The notes under the pieces are model-generated. The model made no database searches. It saw only the letters and a program-made list of their open reading frames with translations, and had not been told where the DNA came from. A stretch of 37,802 nt of DNA, from positions 1 through 37,802 of the forward strand of contig JALUAG010000086.1 in assembly GCA_027045875.1 (NCBI GenBank). The letters are read 5' to 3'. The translations under genes and the position numbers were made by a program. The DNA comes from Alphaproteobacteria bacterium. GTDB taxonomy: Bacteria > Pseudomonadota > Alphaproteobacteria > Geminicoccales > Geminicoccaceae. Positions 37,239 through 37,802 of this stretch are shown here, one piece after another. Every line of letters begins with the position of its first letter. Position 1 is the stretch's first letter.

Positions 37239-37802
37239 ATGGCACAGCCGACCAACACCTTCGACTCCTACGATGCGAAGGGCATCCGCGAGGACCTCAC
37301 GGATGTGATCTACAACGTCGATCCGACCGAGACGCCGTTCTTCCAGATGGCGGCCAAGGTCAAGGCGACGAATACGCTGCACGAGTGGCAGACAGACACG
37401 CTCGCGGCGGTGGACCTCAACAACGCCGTGATCGAGGGCGACGACGCGACACTCGATGCGGCATCGCCGACCACGCGGCTCGGGAACTACTGCCAGATCA
37501 GCGACAAGACGGCGGTGGTGAGCGGCACGATGGAGGCCGTGACCAAGGCCGGGCGGGCGTCCGAGATGGCCTACCAGATCGTGAAGCGGACGAAGGAGCT
37601 CCGCAACGACATGGAGGCGATCCTGCTCAACAACCAGGCCAAGGCCGCGGGGTCGAGCACCGTGGCGCGCAAGCTCGCCGGCGTGCCGGCATGGATCGCC
37701 ACCAACACCGACGCCGGCGTCGGCGGGGCGGACCCGACCGGCGATGGGTCGGACACGCGCACCGACGGGACGCAGCGTGCGTTCACCGAGGATCAGCTCA
37801 AG
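37239..37802 (+). CDS. Major capsid protein, N-terminal part (continues at base 164)
   Basis: The first 188 codons of the SU10-type major capsid protein. Its start ATG 37239 follows AGAGAGGGCTAGGAG. It has PTNTFDSYDAKGIREDLTDVIYNVDPTETPFF, then LHEWQTDTLAAVDLNNAVIEGDDATL, TTRLGNYCQISDKTAVVSGTMEAV and MEAILLNNQAKAAGSSTVARKLAGVPAWI, in the order of the DUF5309 family. The reading frame reaches the last base of the window and continues at 164 to a stop at 544, completing a 314-residue protein. Confidence 0.92.
   Translation, partial: MAQPTNTFDSYDAKGIREDLTDVIYNVDPTETPFFQMAAKVKATNTLHEWQTDTLAAVDLNNAVIEGDDATLDAASPTTRLGNYCQISDKTAVVSGTMEAVTKAGRASEMAYQIVKRTKELRNDMEAILLNNQAKAAGSSTVARKLAGVPAWIATNTDAGVGGADPTGDGSDTRTDGTQRAFTEDQLK
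37676..37802. repeat. Terminal direct overlap, right copy
   Basis: The exact partner of 37-163. Upstream of this copy the capsid sequence is normal, which identifies bases 1-36 at the other end as the odd piece. Confidence 0.92.

Noticed and set aside
37-37675. tRNA genes
   Set aside because: No cloverleaf with a T-loop GTTCGANNC element and matching acceptor stem was found by eye; a tRNAscan run would settle this.

Overview
The window is a complete, circular, high-GC double-stranded DNA phage genome opened inside its major capsid gene. Bases 37-163 recur exactly as 37676-37802 (127 bp), and the capsid reading frame runs off the right end and resumes in frame at the left, so the unit genome is about 37,639 bp. 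Bases 1-36 are not part of that unit; they belong to a fold-back of nearby sequence. The gene set is that of a short-tailed (podovirus-like) phage with an SU10-type capsid, portal and adaptor. GC-rich codon use and several family resemblances suggest an alphaproteobacterial host. That host call is inference.

Late region (+ strand, 30684 through the junction to 18802): a DUF6456-like putative late regulator, a promoter with a long hairpin-rich leader, small and large terminase, portal, scaffold, capsid, neck and nozzle, a tail fibre with fourteen 20-residue repeats, ejection proteins including a lytic transglycosylase, and a second fibre. A tightly overlapped lysis block follows (amidase, holin, small membrane peptides, nested spanins). 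It leads directly into a MotA/TolQ/ExbB-like proton-channel protein, an ExbD/TolR-like anchored partner and a third membrane protein, then a helix-turn-helix/metallophosphoesterase and a DUF1937/DUF4406-like protein.

Early left operon (- strand, 24109 down to 18832): unknown small proteins, ERF-type annealing protein, YqaJ/lambda-exonuclease-like nuclease, SSB, a DUF1367-like protein, a winged-helix protein and small membrane proteins. A divergent promoter region at 24110-24212 separates it from a rightward early operon (24212-27386): a Cro-like regulator, HTH/zinc-ribbon protein, VRR-NUC nuclease, Cys/His-rich protein, a replication initiator that carries an apparent iteron origin inside its own gene, an unknown protein and a DnaA-domain-IV-like protein. 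No DNA polymerase, RNA polymerase, integrase, partition gene or tRNA was seen, so host polymerases are presumably used.

Between 27387 and 27663 lie two tandem promoter-hairpin-terminator units that look like small RNAs. At 27664-30479 (- strand) is a MoxR-type AAA+ ATPase with a VWA/MIDAS partner and a small downstream protein.

The most unusual content is the phage-borne proton-channel trio joined to the lysis cassette. Next come the lambda-like origin in the initiator linker, the MoxR-VWA pair, the two candidate small RNAs and the structured late leader.
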